Source: Sinorhizobium sp. A49
GTDB lineage: Bacteria; Pseudomonadota; Alphaproteobacteria; Rhizobiales; Rhizobiaceae
Direction: 5' to 3'
Length of the DNA: 64,000 nt
Assembly: GCF_002002725.1 (NCBI RefSeq)
Contig: NZ_MUNW01000059.1
Location: 248,001-312,000, forward strand
Shown here in pieces: positions 8,936 through 16,353 of the stretch. Position numbers and translations under genes: made by a program. Under the pieces are notes generated by a model that saw only the letters and a list, made by a program, of their open reading frames with translations, was not told where the DNA came from and did not search any database. Every line of letters starts with the position of its first letter. Position 1 is the first letter of the stretch.

Positions 8936-10549
8936 CTAGCGGGCAGCGGTGCGACGACCCTCCGACGTCCCGGACAGATAGACCCGACGCGTAATGCCGA
9001 TCGCCTCCAGGAACGCCTCGTCGTGGCTGACGACGATAAGTGCGCCGTCGTAAGCCCGCAGCCCCGCCTCCACCGTCTCGATGGAATCGATATCGAGATG
9101 GTTCGTCGGTTCGTCGAGGATCAGGAGCGGCGGCGGGCTGTCGCCACCCAGCACGCAGGCAAGCCCCGCCCGCAGCATCTGGCCGCCGCTGAGACTTGAG
9201 ACGCGCTGCAGCGCCGCGTCGGCGCGGAACATGAAGCGCGCGAGCGCCGCACGGCAGGCATTTTCACCCGCCCCGGGATTGAGCCGCCGGAAGTTGTCGC
9301 GGATCGACATCTCGGGGTCGAGAAGGCTCACCTGTTGATCCAGCATGGCGAAGTCCGTCCTCACCTGCACCTGCCCCGACCAGGGAGCAAGTTTGCCAGT
9401 GATCAGCGACAGAAACGTCGTCTTGCCCGAACCGTTGCGGCCGATGATTGCCACCCGCTCCGGCCCTGATATCGTCAGCGACAGGTTTGCGAGGACCGGA
9501 CGGTTAGCGACATAACCTGCGCTGACCTCGTCAACCTGCAGGACAACGCGGCCGGGCGGCAGTCCGGTCGAAGGCAGCCGCACGGAAAACGGCTGCAGGA
9601 TTTCGATGCGGTCGCGGGCCGTCGCAAGATCGCCGAGCGCCTGGTCGCGCCGGCGTTCGGCAAGGCGCGCATTGTCGCCACCGGTTCTTTCGCTGCGCTC
9701 CTTCCGGGCATCCAGCAACAGAAGCGGCTCGTCGCCCTTGGCGCGCTTCCGGCGCCCGGCACTGTCCTTGCGGGCCTTGCGTTCCGCGATCTCCTGCGTC
9801 TTGCGGTCGACCTCGGTAAGGCGTCGTTCGGCATCGGCAAGATCGTGCCGGGCAGAGGCGAGCTCGATCGCCTTGCGCTCGCGATAAAGGCTCCAGTTGC
9901 CGCCATAGCTGGTGGCGCCGAGAGAGGTGAGCTCGACGATCGTGTCCATCCTTTCCAGCAGTTCGCGATCATGACTGACGACGACGGCGCCGCCGCGCCA
10001 ACTCGCCATCAGCTCAATCACCGCTTCGCGGCCGGCGCGATCGAGATTGTTGGTGGGTTCGTCGAGCAGGATGAAATCGGGATCGGCAAAGACCAGCGCC
10101 GCCAATTTGGCGCGGGTCAGCTGCCCACCGGAAAACGATGACAGCGGTGTGCGGACCTTCGCCTCAAGCCCGAGGCGAGCAAGCGCGGTTTCCAGCCGCG
10201 TTTCCAGTGTCCAGTCGGCAGTCGACAACTCGTCGATGCTGGCTGTGCCTTCTTCCGCGCGATCGAGAAGTGCCAGTGCATCGGCGATGCCGAAGAGATC
10301 GGCAACGGTTTCATGCTCGGCGACCTGCACCGTCTGGCGCAGAACGCCGAGGCTGCCATCGACGGAGACGGTACCGACCTGCGGCTGGAGCGTCCCGGCA
10401 ATCAGCTTCAAAAGCGTGCTCTTGCCGACGCCATTGCGACCGACAAGACCTGATCGGCCCGGGCCAAATGTCAGGTTCAGGTCGGAAAAGAGGCTGCGGC
10501 CGTCAGGCGTGGACCAGGTGAGATGGGAGAGTGAGAGAGAGACAGGCAT
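8936..10549 (-). CDS. ABC-F family ATPase
   Basis: 537 aa with two ABC ATPase domains and no membrane segments, the ABC-F layout of soluble ribosome-associated translation factors. Walker A motifs are GRNGVGKST and GRNGSGKTT, signature motifs SFSGGQ and SLSGGQ, and Walker B segments ILLDEPTNNLD and LILDEPTNHLD, with a charged linker rich in Arg/Lys/Glu between the domains. The subgroup (Uup, EttA or resistance type) is not obvious. The start is set at 10549 because an upstream ATG at 10573 has no ribosome binding site; either is possible. Confidence 0.88.
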   Translation of the reverse strand: MPVSLSLSHLTWSTPDGRSLFSDLNLTFGPGRSGLVGRNGVGKSTLLKLIAGTLQPQVGTVSVDGSLGVLRQTVQVAEHETVADLFGIADALALLDRAEEGTASIDELSTADWTLETRLETALARLGLEAKVRTPLSSFSGGQLTRAKLAALVFADPDFILLDEPTNNLDRAGREAVIELMASWRGGAVVVSHDRELLERMDTIVELTSLGATSYGGNWSLYRERKAIELASARHDLADAERRLTEVDRKTQEIAERKARKDSAGRRKRAKGDEPLLLLDARKERSERTGGDNARLAERRRDQALGDLATARDRIEILQPFSVRLPSTGLPPGRVVLQVDEVSAGYVANRPVLANLSLTISGPERVAIIGRNGSGKTTFLSLITGKLAPWSGQVQVRTDFAMLDQQVSLLDPEMSIRDNFRRLNPGAGENACRAALARFMFRADAALQRVSSLSGGQMLRAGLACVLGGDSPPPLLILDEPTNHLDIDSIETVEAGLRAYDGALIVVSHDEAFLEAIGITRRVYLSGTSEGRRTAAR

Positions 10550-10735
10550 GGATACGGGTTTCCCTGATGGCAAAAGAAATGGGTTTTGCTGTCGGGTGAA
10601 AATCCATCGATGCGTGTATCCTGTCTAAATTTCTATCGCGGCAACAATAGCGCCGATCGTGTTTTCTTCAAGGCGGTTATGCCGTGAAGTGCCCAGGACT
10701 GGTCATTGGCGGCAGTCCGGAGCAATCGCACGGAA

Positions 10736-10858
10736 CTACCAAACGAGACCGTTGAGCGTGATCAGTGCAATCATCAACAGGGCCAGCACAAGGGATGCCT
10801 TGATGGCGGCCAGCGTGTAGTCGTAACGACGAAGGTGCGACGCAAGAGTGTGAAACAT
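10736..10858 (-). CDS. 40-residue single-span membrane peptide
   Basis: Short ORF starting MFHTLASHLRRYDYTLAAIK and continuing with a hydrophobic helix of about 20 residues (ASLVLALLMIALITLNGLVW) to the stop. The ATG is preceded at ideal spacing by AGGGAGA. A positively charged N-terminus before the helix suggests an N-in orientation. I recognise no family. It could be a small regulator of a membrane complex or a toxin-like peptide; its neighbours give no hint. Confidence 0.6.
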   Translation of the reverse strand: MFHTLASHLRRYDYTLAAIKASLVLALLMIALITLNGLVW

Positions 10859-10962
10859 GGCATTCTCCCTGGTGTCTGACTGCCCGTCAGCCATGAAGGC
10901 TCAGGCCACGCGATCACCTGCGTGCAATTTATCGTCCGGCCGGCTGGCGAAGGACGGGGCGG

Positions 10963-11202
10963 CTATTGGACGGAACGCGACCGATCTTCGGAACCGATCC
11001 GATGCAAATCCGAAAGTCGGGACAGAAGCGTCTCAAGCTCGTCATGACCAAGTGCCGGATAGCGGACCCGCACGACGTCTCGAAAGACATCCTCGATCAT
11101 CGGGAACTCTGTCGCAAGAATTGGCCGCCCTCGAAATCCGTCGACCGGGTACATGCCGCGATCTCCTCGGCTGGGGCGAAAGCGCAACGATCTCTCAGTC
11201 AT
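10963..11202 (-). CDS. Possible small hypothetical protein
   Basis: An ORF of up to 126 codons (start 11343) whose C-terminal 79 residues look protein-like: MTERSLRFRP, then DGFRGRPILATEFPMIEDVF and a helical LGHDELETLLSRLSDLHRI segment. The N-terminal part is Arg/Pro rich and looks like shadow translation, so the inner ATG at 11202 is given. No recognisable family and only a weak ribosome binding site. The interval 10859-11596 contains no other gene I can support, and this call is tentative. Confidence 0.35.
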   Translation of the reverse strand: MTERSLRFRPSRGDRGMYPVDGFRGRPILATEFPMIEDVFRDVVRVRYPALGHDELETLLSRLSDLHRIGSEDRSRSVQ

Positions 11203-11596
11203 CGACGCCCGCACGATCGGCCGATGATAAAACGAGTATGCGCCTTCGGTCGGCCGATACCAAGGGATAATCGCCACTCGGAACGGTGGCGGCCAGGCGA
11301 AGCGGTAGCGCGGCCTGATTGGATGACGGCTCCGCAAGGCCAAACCGGCGCCACCACGGACGGCTTGCCTGTCCGGCTGAGGCTTGCGATCCTGGGTGTT
11401 GCCGCTCCCGACATAACGCCGGAAATGCGCGCGTGCGCCACGTTCCGGCTCGGTGCATTGCGCCCGATGAAACGCTCAAGTAGGGTCGCCGCCAACCGCA
11501 TGCTTTATCGGCAAACCTGCTGGAAGGATGCTGTCGAACACCATGCTGGACCGGAGAAAACTCCGGTGAAGAAGGCGGCCGAAAGGCCGGGACGCG

Positions 11597-12817
11597 ATGA
11601 CACTGTCGGGTAAACGCATTCTCCTGATCATCTCCGGCGGCATTGCGGCCTATAAGAGCCTGGATCTCATCCGGCGCCTGCGCGAGCGCGGCGCCAGTGT
11701 CCGCCCCGTCATGACGGCGGGTGCACAGCAGTTCGTCACGCCGCTTGCCGTGGGCGCGCTCTCGGCCTCGCATGTCTATCTCGACCTGTTTTCACGCGAG
11801 GACGAGCAGGATGTCGGCCATATCCGGCTGGCGCGCGAATGCGATCTCATCATCGTCGCGCCCGCCACCGCCGACCTGATGGCGAAGATGGCGAACGGCC
11901 ATGCGGACGATCTCGCCTCGACCATCCTGCTGGCCACCGATCGTCCGGTGTTGGTCGCGCCGGCGATGAACCCGAAGATGTGGGGCAATCCCGCCACCCG
12001 GCGCAACCGCGCGACGCTTGGCGACGACGGTATCCGCTTCATCGGCCCTGAAGCCGGCGAAATGGCGGAGAGTGGAGAAACCGGTGAAGGCCGGATGAGC
12101 GAGCCGCTGGCGATCGTCGCTGCCGCAGAGACCCTGCTTTCGGGTGGCGCAAAGCCGCTTGCCGGTCGCAAGGCAATCGTTACCTCCGGGCCGACACATG
12201 AGCCGATAGACCCGGTGCGCTACATCGCCAACCGCTCGTCAGGCAAACAGGGCCATGCCATTGCCGCCGCCCTTGCCAGACTTGGCGCCGACGTAACGCT
12301 GGTTTCCGGTCCGGTGACCATTCCCGATCCCTTGGGGGTGAAAGTGATCCGTGTCGAGCGTGCCGAGGAAATGCGCGATGCGGTGCTCGCCGCCCTTCCC
12401 GCCGACGTGGCGGTGATGGTGGCGGCCGTCGCCGACTGGCGGGTGGCCAGTGCTGCGGGCAACAAGATCAAGAAGAAGCCCGGCGAAGCGCCGCCGCCGC
12501 TCGAGCTGGCGGAGAACCCGGATATCCTCAAGACGATCGGCCACCATGCCAACAGGCCGAAGCTGGTCGTCGGTTTTGCCGCCGAGACGGAAAATGTTGC
12601 CGACAACGGCCGCTCCAAGCTCGAGCGCAAGGGCGCCGACTATATCCTCGCCAACGACGTCTCGCCGGCAACCGGCATCATGGGCGGCGACCGCAACCGG
12701 GTGAAGCTGATCTCCGCCGGCGGCAACGACGACTGGCCTGACATGGACAAGGACGCGGTGGCGGAAAAGCTCGCGGCATTGATTGCGGCTGAGCTGGAGC
12801 GAAAAGAGCGGGGCTGA
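11597..12817 (+). CDS. coaBC: Bifunctional phosphopantothenoylcysteine decarboxylase/synthetase
   Basis: 406 aa, two steps of coenzyme A synthesis. The N-terminal CoaC domain (about residues 1-185) is an FMN flavoprotein with SGGIAAYK near the start, the substrate-clamp PAMNPKMW and a conserved ATADLMAKMANG region. The C-terminal CoaB domain joins 4'-phosphopantothenate to cysteine with CTP and contains TSGPTHEPIDPVRYIANRSS and the KIKKK loop. Length and order are normal. The start is followed at once by the flavodoxin-like strand; the ribosome binding site is weak. Confidence 0.95.
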   Translation: MTLSGKRILLIISGGIAAYKSLDLIRRLRERGASVRPVMTAGAQQFVTPLAVGALSASHVYLDLFSREDEQDVGHIRLARECDLIIVAPATADLMAKMANGHADDLASTILLATDRPVLVAPAMNPKMWGNPATRRNRATLGDDGIRFIGPEAGEMAESGETGEGRMSEPLAIVAAAETLLSGGAKPLAGRKAIVTSGPTHEPIDPVRYIANRSSGKQGHAIAAALARLGADVTLVSGPVTIPDPLGVKVIRVERAEEMRDAVLAALPADVAVMVAAVADWRVASAAGNKIKKKPGEAPPPLELAENPDILKTIGHHANRPKLVVGFAAETENVADNGRSKLERKGADYILANDVSPATGIMGGDRNRVKLISAGGNDDWPDMDKDAVAEKLAALIAAELERKERG

Positions 12818-12840
12818 TCAGGCGGAAGCGAGTAACCAAA

Positions 12841-12992
12841 GCCCCTCACCCTAACCCTCTCCCCGCAGGCGGTGCGAGGGAAGGTGCCCTGCGGAAGCGA
12901 AGCGGTGGCAGCAAACATATAAGAACGGGGGCGTGCGGCATTGCCCCTCCCCGCACGCGGGGAGAAGGTCGCGGCAGCGGGGATGAGGGGCA
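12841..12992. repeat. RIME-like palindromic mosaic repeat, copy A
   Basis: About 150 bp framed by GCCCCTCACCCTAACCCTCT at one end and GGATGAGGGGC at the other, with an internal perfect GC palindrome (CTCCCCGC.GCGGGGAG type). The same modules occur at 20287-20397 and, inverted, at 21414-21568. The organisation (two large palindromes, intergenic) resembles the Rhizobium intergenic mosaic elements; that naming is inferred from memory. Confidence 0.8.
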
Positions 12993-13044
12993 GCGCCGCG
13001 CGGCTACACGCTAGCGTTCACGCAACACACGGAAAAGCAGAAAC

Positions 13045-13851
13045 TCAGGCCGAGCGATACTTCCGCACCGGCGCGCCCTGCGTGGAAAACAGCCGCACGT
13101 CGACGCCGTTTTCGCCGACGATCACGGCTGTCCCATCAGGGATTTCGACCCAGGCGCTGTCGTCGTCGTTGAGCGGCTCGGAGACGAGGCAGTAGCCGCC
13201 GCTCGGGCCCATGGGGGCCGCATAGAGCGTCGGCGCCTTCCAGTCGGACGCATAGCGCACCGCGTAGAGATCGTGGCCGTCGGAAAAGGCGGCGGTGAAG
13301 CGCACCAGCACCTGGCGCTCCAGGTGCGATGCCAGCTGTTCGACGAAGGCGAGCGCCTCGGCGATCGCGCCGAGCGGATCATGATCGAGCCCGAACTGCA
13401 TGGCGAGCAGGAACAACAGCTCCGAATCGGTTGTGCCGGTGCGCGCCGAATAGAGGTCGTTGTCGAGCATGCTTTCCATCGGTCGGCGCAGGTGCTCGAA
13501 GTCGCCGATCTGGCCGTTGTGCATGAAGGACCAGCGACCGAAGACGAAGGGATGACAGTTGTCGCGCCGTGTGCCGCCACCGGTCGACGCCCGCACATGG
13601 GCAAGGAACAATGGCGAGCGGATCTGGCGGGCGATGCTCTTCAGATTGCAGTCGGACCAGGCGGGGAGAATGTCACGGTAACGGCCGGGCTCCGGGTGGT
13701 CGCCGTACCAGGCGATGCCGAAGCCGTCGCCGTTGGTCGCCGTCTTTGCCCGCGTGGCGCAATGGGACTGCTCGATCAGCGAGTGCGCCGGAGAGGTCAC
13801 CAGTTCCTCGAGATAGAGCGGCTCCCCGCGATAGGCTGCCCAGCGGCACAT
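13045..13851 (-). CDS. Class II glutamine amidotransferase
   Basis: 268-aa Ntn-hydrolase of the YafJ/EgtC-like family. The start ATG at 13851 gives MCRWAAY, placing the catalytic nucleophile at Cys2, which requires Met removal; longer in-frame starts upstream would bury it. Other family blocks are NGDGFGIAW, FLAHVRAST, NCHPFVFGRWSFMHNGQI and the GTTDSELLF motif. Such proteins hydrolyse gamma-glutamyl amides, but the acceptor is unknown. It is transcribed away from the inositol locus; a TTAACCAT (CtrA-like) sequence lies at 13896-13903 about 45 bp upstream of the start. Confidence 0.88.
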   Translation of the reverse strand: MCRWAAYRGEPLYLEELVTSPAHSLIEQSHCATRAKTATNGDGFGIAWYGDHPEPGRYRDILPAWSDCNLKSIARQIRSPLFLAHVRASTGGGTRRDNCHPFVFGRWSFMHNGQIGDFEHLRRPMESMLDNDLYSARTGTTDSELLFLLAMQFGLDHDPLGAIAEALAFVEQLASHLERQVLVRFTAAFSDGHDLYAVRYASDWKAPTLYAAPMGPSGGYCLVSEPLNDDDSAWVEIPDGTAVIVGENGVDVRLFSTQGAPVRKYRSA

Positions 13852-13908
13852 GCTGACATCACTCCGGTTTCGCCCGCGCTTACGGATGCGATTCGTTAAC
13901 CATGGGGG

Positions 13909-13925
13909 ATGTTCCGACGAAACAT
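13909..13925. promoter_or_regulatory. Palindromic operator candidate 1 in the divergent region
   Basis: ATGTTCCGACGAAACAT, an inverted repeat with ATGTT/AACAT arms. It shares its right half, CGAAACATGG, with the palindrome at 13992-14007. The pair sits between the amidotransferase and inositol-locus starts. Confidence 0.4.
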
Positions 13926-13991
13926 GGTAAAAATGCGTTAACAAATTCATTCCGGGCCCTGACGAACGTATGTTTGGCGGCCAGGTCGCGC

Positions 13992-14007
13992 TGTTTCGAT
14001 CGAAACA
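13992..14007. promoter_or_regulatory. Palindromic operator candidate 2 in the divergent region
   Basis: TGTTTCGATCGAAACA is a perfect 16-base palindrome, related to the one about 80 bp to the left. Binding factor unknown; the sequence is unlike the GGAA-N6-TTC sites assigned below to IolR. Confidence 0.45.
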
Positions 14008-14043
14008 TGGGCCGACCGCCCTCCATCGCGCCAAAGACATTTT

Positions 14044-14057
14044 CGAACAAATATTCC
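14044..14057. promoter_or_regulatory. IolR-like site upstream of the inositol-locus oxidoreductase
   Basis: CGAACAAATATTCC, which on the minus strand reads GGAATATTTGTTCG, fitting the GGAA-N6-TTCC pattern I recall for rhizobial IolR with one mismatch. It ends 3 bp before a TTGACA hexamer. Confidence 0.55.
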
Positions 14058-14060
14058 ATA

Positions 14061-14089
14061 TTGACAAATCTTGCACATTTCATTTCATT
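14061..14089 (+). promoter_or_regulatory. Sigma-70-type promoter candidate for the oxidoreductase gene
   Basis: TTGACA at 14061-14066 and TTCATT at 14084-14089 with a 17-base spacer. The -35 box is perfect, the -10 weak. The same layout (TTGACG, 17 bases, TTTCAT) occurs before iolC. Confidence 0.5.
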
Positions 14090-14128
14090 CTAGGCCGCAA
14101 CGCAGGTCGCTGACCCCGGAGGAATGGC

Positions 14129-15259
14129 ATGAGCAGCAAGAAAAAACTGGGCGTCGGCCTGATCGGCACGGGCTTCATGGGCAAGGCGCATGCGCTCGGC
14201 TTCACCATCGCCGCGCGGGTGTTCGACCTGCCGTTCGAGCTCGATCTGGTGTCGGTCGCCGATGTGACCGCCGAGAGCGCCGAAAACGCCCGGCAACGCC
14301 TCGGCTTTCGCAAGGCGACGGCCGACTGGCGCGAACTGTTGACCGACCCGGACATCGACATCATCGACATCACCACGCCGAACCTCCTGCACAAGGAAAT
14401 GGCGCTGGCAGCCATCGCCCATGGCAAACACGTCTATTGCGAAAAGCCGCTGGCACCGACGGTTGCCGACTGCGCCGAAATGGTCGCGGCCGCCGAGAAG
14501 GCCGGCGTCGTCACCCAGGTTGGCTTCAACTACCTGAAGAATCCTCTGATCTTTCTCGCCAAGGACATCATCGAAAGCGGCGAGATCGGCGAGATCCGCT
14601 CGATGCGCGGCGTCCACGCCGAAGACTTCATGGCCGACGCCTCCGTGCCGTGGGGCTGGCGGCTCAATCCGGCCAGCGGCGGCGGCGCGCTTGCCGATAT
14701 CGGCAGCCACATCATCGCCTCGATGCGCCACCTCGTCGGGCCGATCCAATCGGTGCTGGCCGAAACCATCATCCAGATCCCTGAGCGCCCCATCTCTGCC
14801 GGCGCGAGCGAGATGCGCGCCGTCGAGGTCGACGACATCACCCGCGCCTTCGTTCGTTTCGAGAACGGCGCGACCGGCAGCTTCGAGGCGAACTGGATCG
14901 CCACCGGCCGCAAGATGCAGCACGATTTCGAGATCTATGGCTCAAAGGGCAGCATCGTCTTCACCCAGGAACGATTGAACGAGATCCGCCTTTACAAGAC
15001 CGGCGACGATATCCGCACCCGCGGTTTCCGCACCATCTGGGCCGGCCCGGAGCATCCGCCCTATGGCGCATTCTGCGTCGCCCCCGGCCACCAGATCGGC
15101 TTCAACGACCTGAAGGCGATCGAGGTCAACGAGTTCCTGGAGGCGATCGCCAAGGGCAAATCGCCATCGACCGATTTCCGCGAAGGCTACGAAGTCCAGA
15201 AGGTCCTGTCCGCCACCTACCAGTCGGCAAAGACCAACGAATGGGTGCAGATCGGCTGA
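14129..15259 (+). CDS. Gfo/Idh/MocA oxidoreductase of the inositol locus
   Basis: NAD(P)-dependent sugar/inositol dehydrogenase family protein, 376 aa. The Rossmann motif is GLIGTGFMGKAH at about residues 10-21, and the family signature HVYCEKPLAP (about residues 104-113) carries the conserved EKP lysine. In S. meliloti the gene at this place precedes iolRCDEB and is thought to oxidise an inositol isomer; whether the substrate is myo-, scyllo- or D-chiro-inositol is not readable here. GGAGGAATGGC precedes the ATG. It is about 115 bp before iolR. Confidence 0.85.
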   Translation: MSSKKKLGVGLIGTGFMGKAHALGFTIAARVFDLPFELDLVSVADVTAESAENARQRLGFRKATADWRELLTDPDIDIIDITTPNLLHKEMALAAIAHGKHVYCEKPLAPTVADCAEMVAAAEKAGVVTQVGFNYLKNPLIFLAKDIIESGEIGEIRSMRGVHAEDFMADASVPWGWRLNPASGGGALADIGSHIIASMRHLVGPIQSVLAETIIQIPERPISAGASEMRAVEVDDITRAFVRFENGATGSFEANWIATGRKMQHDFEIYGSKGSIVFTQERLNEIRLYKTGDDIRTRGFRTIWAGPEHPPYGAFCVAPGHQIGFNDLKAIEVNEFLEAIAKGKSPSTDFREGYEVQKVLSATYQSAKTNEWVQIG

Positions 15260-15290
15260 GAACGACGAAATGGAAAAGGCGACAAAAAAT

Positions 15291-15304
15291 GGAACGCCTG
15301 TTCT
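15291..15304. promoter_or_regulatory. IolR-like site upstream of iolR
   Basis: GGAACGCCTGTTCT matches GGAA-N6-TTCC at seven of eight defined positions. It lies about 70 bp before the iolR start, consistent with autoregulation. Confidence 0.5.
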
Positions 15305-15317
15305 ATGCCAGGCATCG

Positions 15318-15329
15318 CTAATCGATTAG
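15318..15329. promoter_or_regulatory. Palindrome and direct repeats in the iolR leader
   Basis: CTAATCGATTAG is a perfect 12-base palindrome. Just downstream AGGTCACA occurs twice (15334-15341 and 15351-15358), 17 bp apart, ending shortly before the iolR ATG at 15375. Function not known. Confidence 0.4.
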
Positions 15330-15374
15330 TGTGAGGTCACAAGAGAACACAGGTCACACTGGAGACGGACAAGA

Positions 15375-16238
15375 ATGGCAACGCCTGAAACGACGACGGA
15401 GGTCCCGCAGGATTTCGAAGCGCTGAAGGCGGTCATTCTGGAGCGAAAGGCGCAGCTGCCAAAACGGCTGAAGCAGGTGGCCGCCTATTCGCTCGACAAT
15501 CCCGATGAGATCGCCTTCGGCACCGCCGCAAGCATCGCCACCTCGGCCGACGTCCAGCCGTCGACGCTGGTGCGCTTTGCCCAGCATTTCGGCTTCGAGG
15601 GTTTTTCCAGCCTGCAGCAGATTTTCCGTGCCCGGCTGCGCGAACGCACGCCGGGTTACGAAGACCGGCTGAAAGCGCTTAGCGAAAACGAGCACAGCAA
15701 ACTCGAGAGCGGCTCGATCTTCAACGGCTTCGTCGCCGCCGCCCACCGCTCGCTCGACAACATCGCAAGCTCGGTCGATCCGGAAGCCTTTGAGCGCGCG
15801 GTCGATATCCTCGCCAAGGCGGAAACGGTCTATCTGATCGCCAAGCGCCGCTCCTATCCGATCTCCAGCTACATGGCCTACGCCTTCGGCAAGCTGAAGG
15901 TGAAATATCAGCTGGTCGGCACCGCCGCCGGGATCGACGACGACATGCTGGCGATGGCCGGCAAGAACGACGCCGCCTTTGCAGTCAGCTTCTCCCCTTA
16001 TGCCTCCGAAAGCGCCACCCAGGCGCGGATGCTCGCCGAGCGCAAGGTGCCCGTCGTGTCGCTGACCGACTCGGCATTCTCGCCGCTCGCCGAATCCTCC
16101 AAGGTCTGGTTCGAGCTGGTCGAGGCCGACCATGCCGGTTTCCGCTCGCTGTCGGCCAGTATGGCCTTTGCCATGGCGCTGACGGTCGCGATTGCCGAGA
16201 AGCGCCACCGTCTGCTGGAAGAGGCGAAGGCGGAATAG
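15375..16238 (+). CDS. iolR: RpiR-family transcriptional regulator of inositol genes
   Basis: 287 aa. The N-terminal RpiR helix-turn-helix (about residues 15-90) contains LPKRLKQVAAYSLDNPDEIAF and TLVRFAQHFGFEGFSSLQ, and the C-terminal SIS sugar-isomerase domain (about 125-260) contains IAKRRSYPISSYMAYAF and VSLTDSAFSPLAE. In rhizobia this regulator represses the inositol genes until a catabolic intermediate is bound; note that it is unrelated to the DeoR-type IolR of Bacillus. The call rests on position before iolC and on the GGAA-N6-TTC sites at three promoters here. Confidence 0.9.
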   Translation: MATPETTTEVPQDFEALKAVILERKAQLPKRLKQVAAYSLDNPDEIAFGTAASIATSADVQPSTLVRFAQHFGFEGFSSLQQIFRARLRERTPGYEDRLKALSENEHSKLESGSIFNGFVAAAHRSLDNIASSVDPEAFERAVDILAKAETVYLIAKRRSYPISSYMAYAFGKLKVKYQLVGTAAGIDDDMLAMAGKNDAAFAVSFSPYASESATQARMLAERKVPVVSLTDSAFSPLAESSKVWFELVEADHAGFRSLSASMAFAMALTVAIAEKRHRLLEEAKAE

Positions 16239-16245
16239 AACGGAT

Positions 16246-16259
16246 AGAATGAAAATTCT
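16246..16259. promoter_or_regulatory. IolR-like site 1 upstream of iolC
   Basis: AGAATGAAAATTCT has the GAA-N6-TTC core with symmetric A/T flanks. It ends 4 bp before the TTGACG hexamer of the presumed iolC promoter. Confidence 0.45.
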
Positions 16260-16262
16260 ATA

Positions 16263-16291
16263 TTGACGAAACGCCGGAATTTATGTTTCAT
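16263..16291 (+). promoter_or_regulatory. iolC promoter candidate with overlapping IolR-like site 2
   Basis: TTGACG (16263-16268), 17-base spacer, TTTCAT (16286-16291). Within it, GGAATTTATGTTTC at 16276-16289 fits GGAA-N6-TTCC with one mismatch and overlaps the -10 region, where a bound repressor would block polymerase. Confidence 0.5.
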
Positions 16292-16353
16292 ACCTGCATC
16301 ACCCACAGAACGAGAATGGTCGGGGCCGCAAAGGCGTCCGCGGGGAGGAAGCA

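Noticed and set aside
11195-11773. 192-codon minus-strand frame overlapping the coaBC start
   Set aside because: Overlaps the conserved flavoprotein N-terminus of CoaBC and has no protein-like features.
14129-15259. Assignment as idhA or iolG myo-inositol 2-dehydrogenase
   Set aside because: The family fits, but several Gfo/Idh/MocA proteins act on different inositols and nothing in the sequence fixes the substrate, so no symbol is given.
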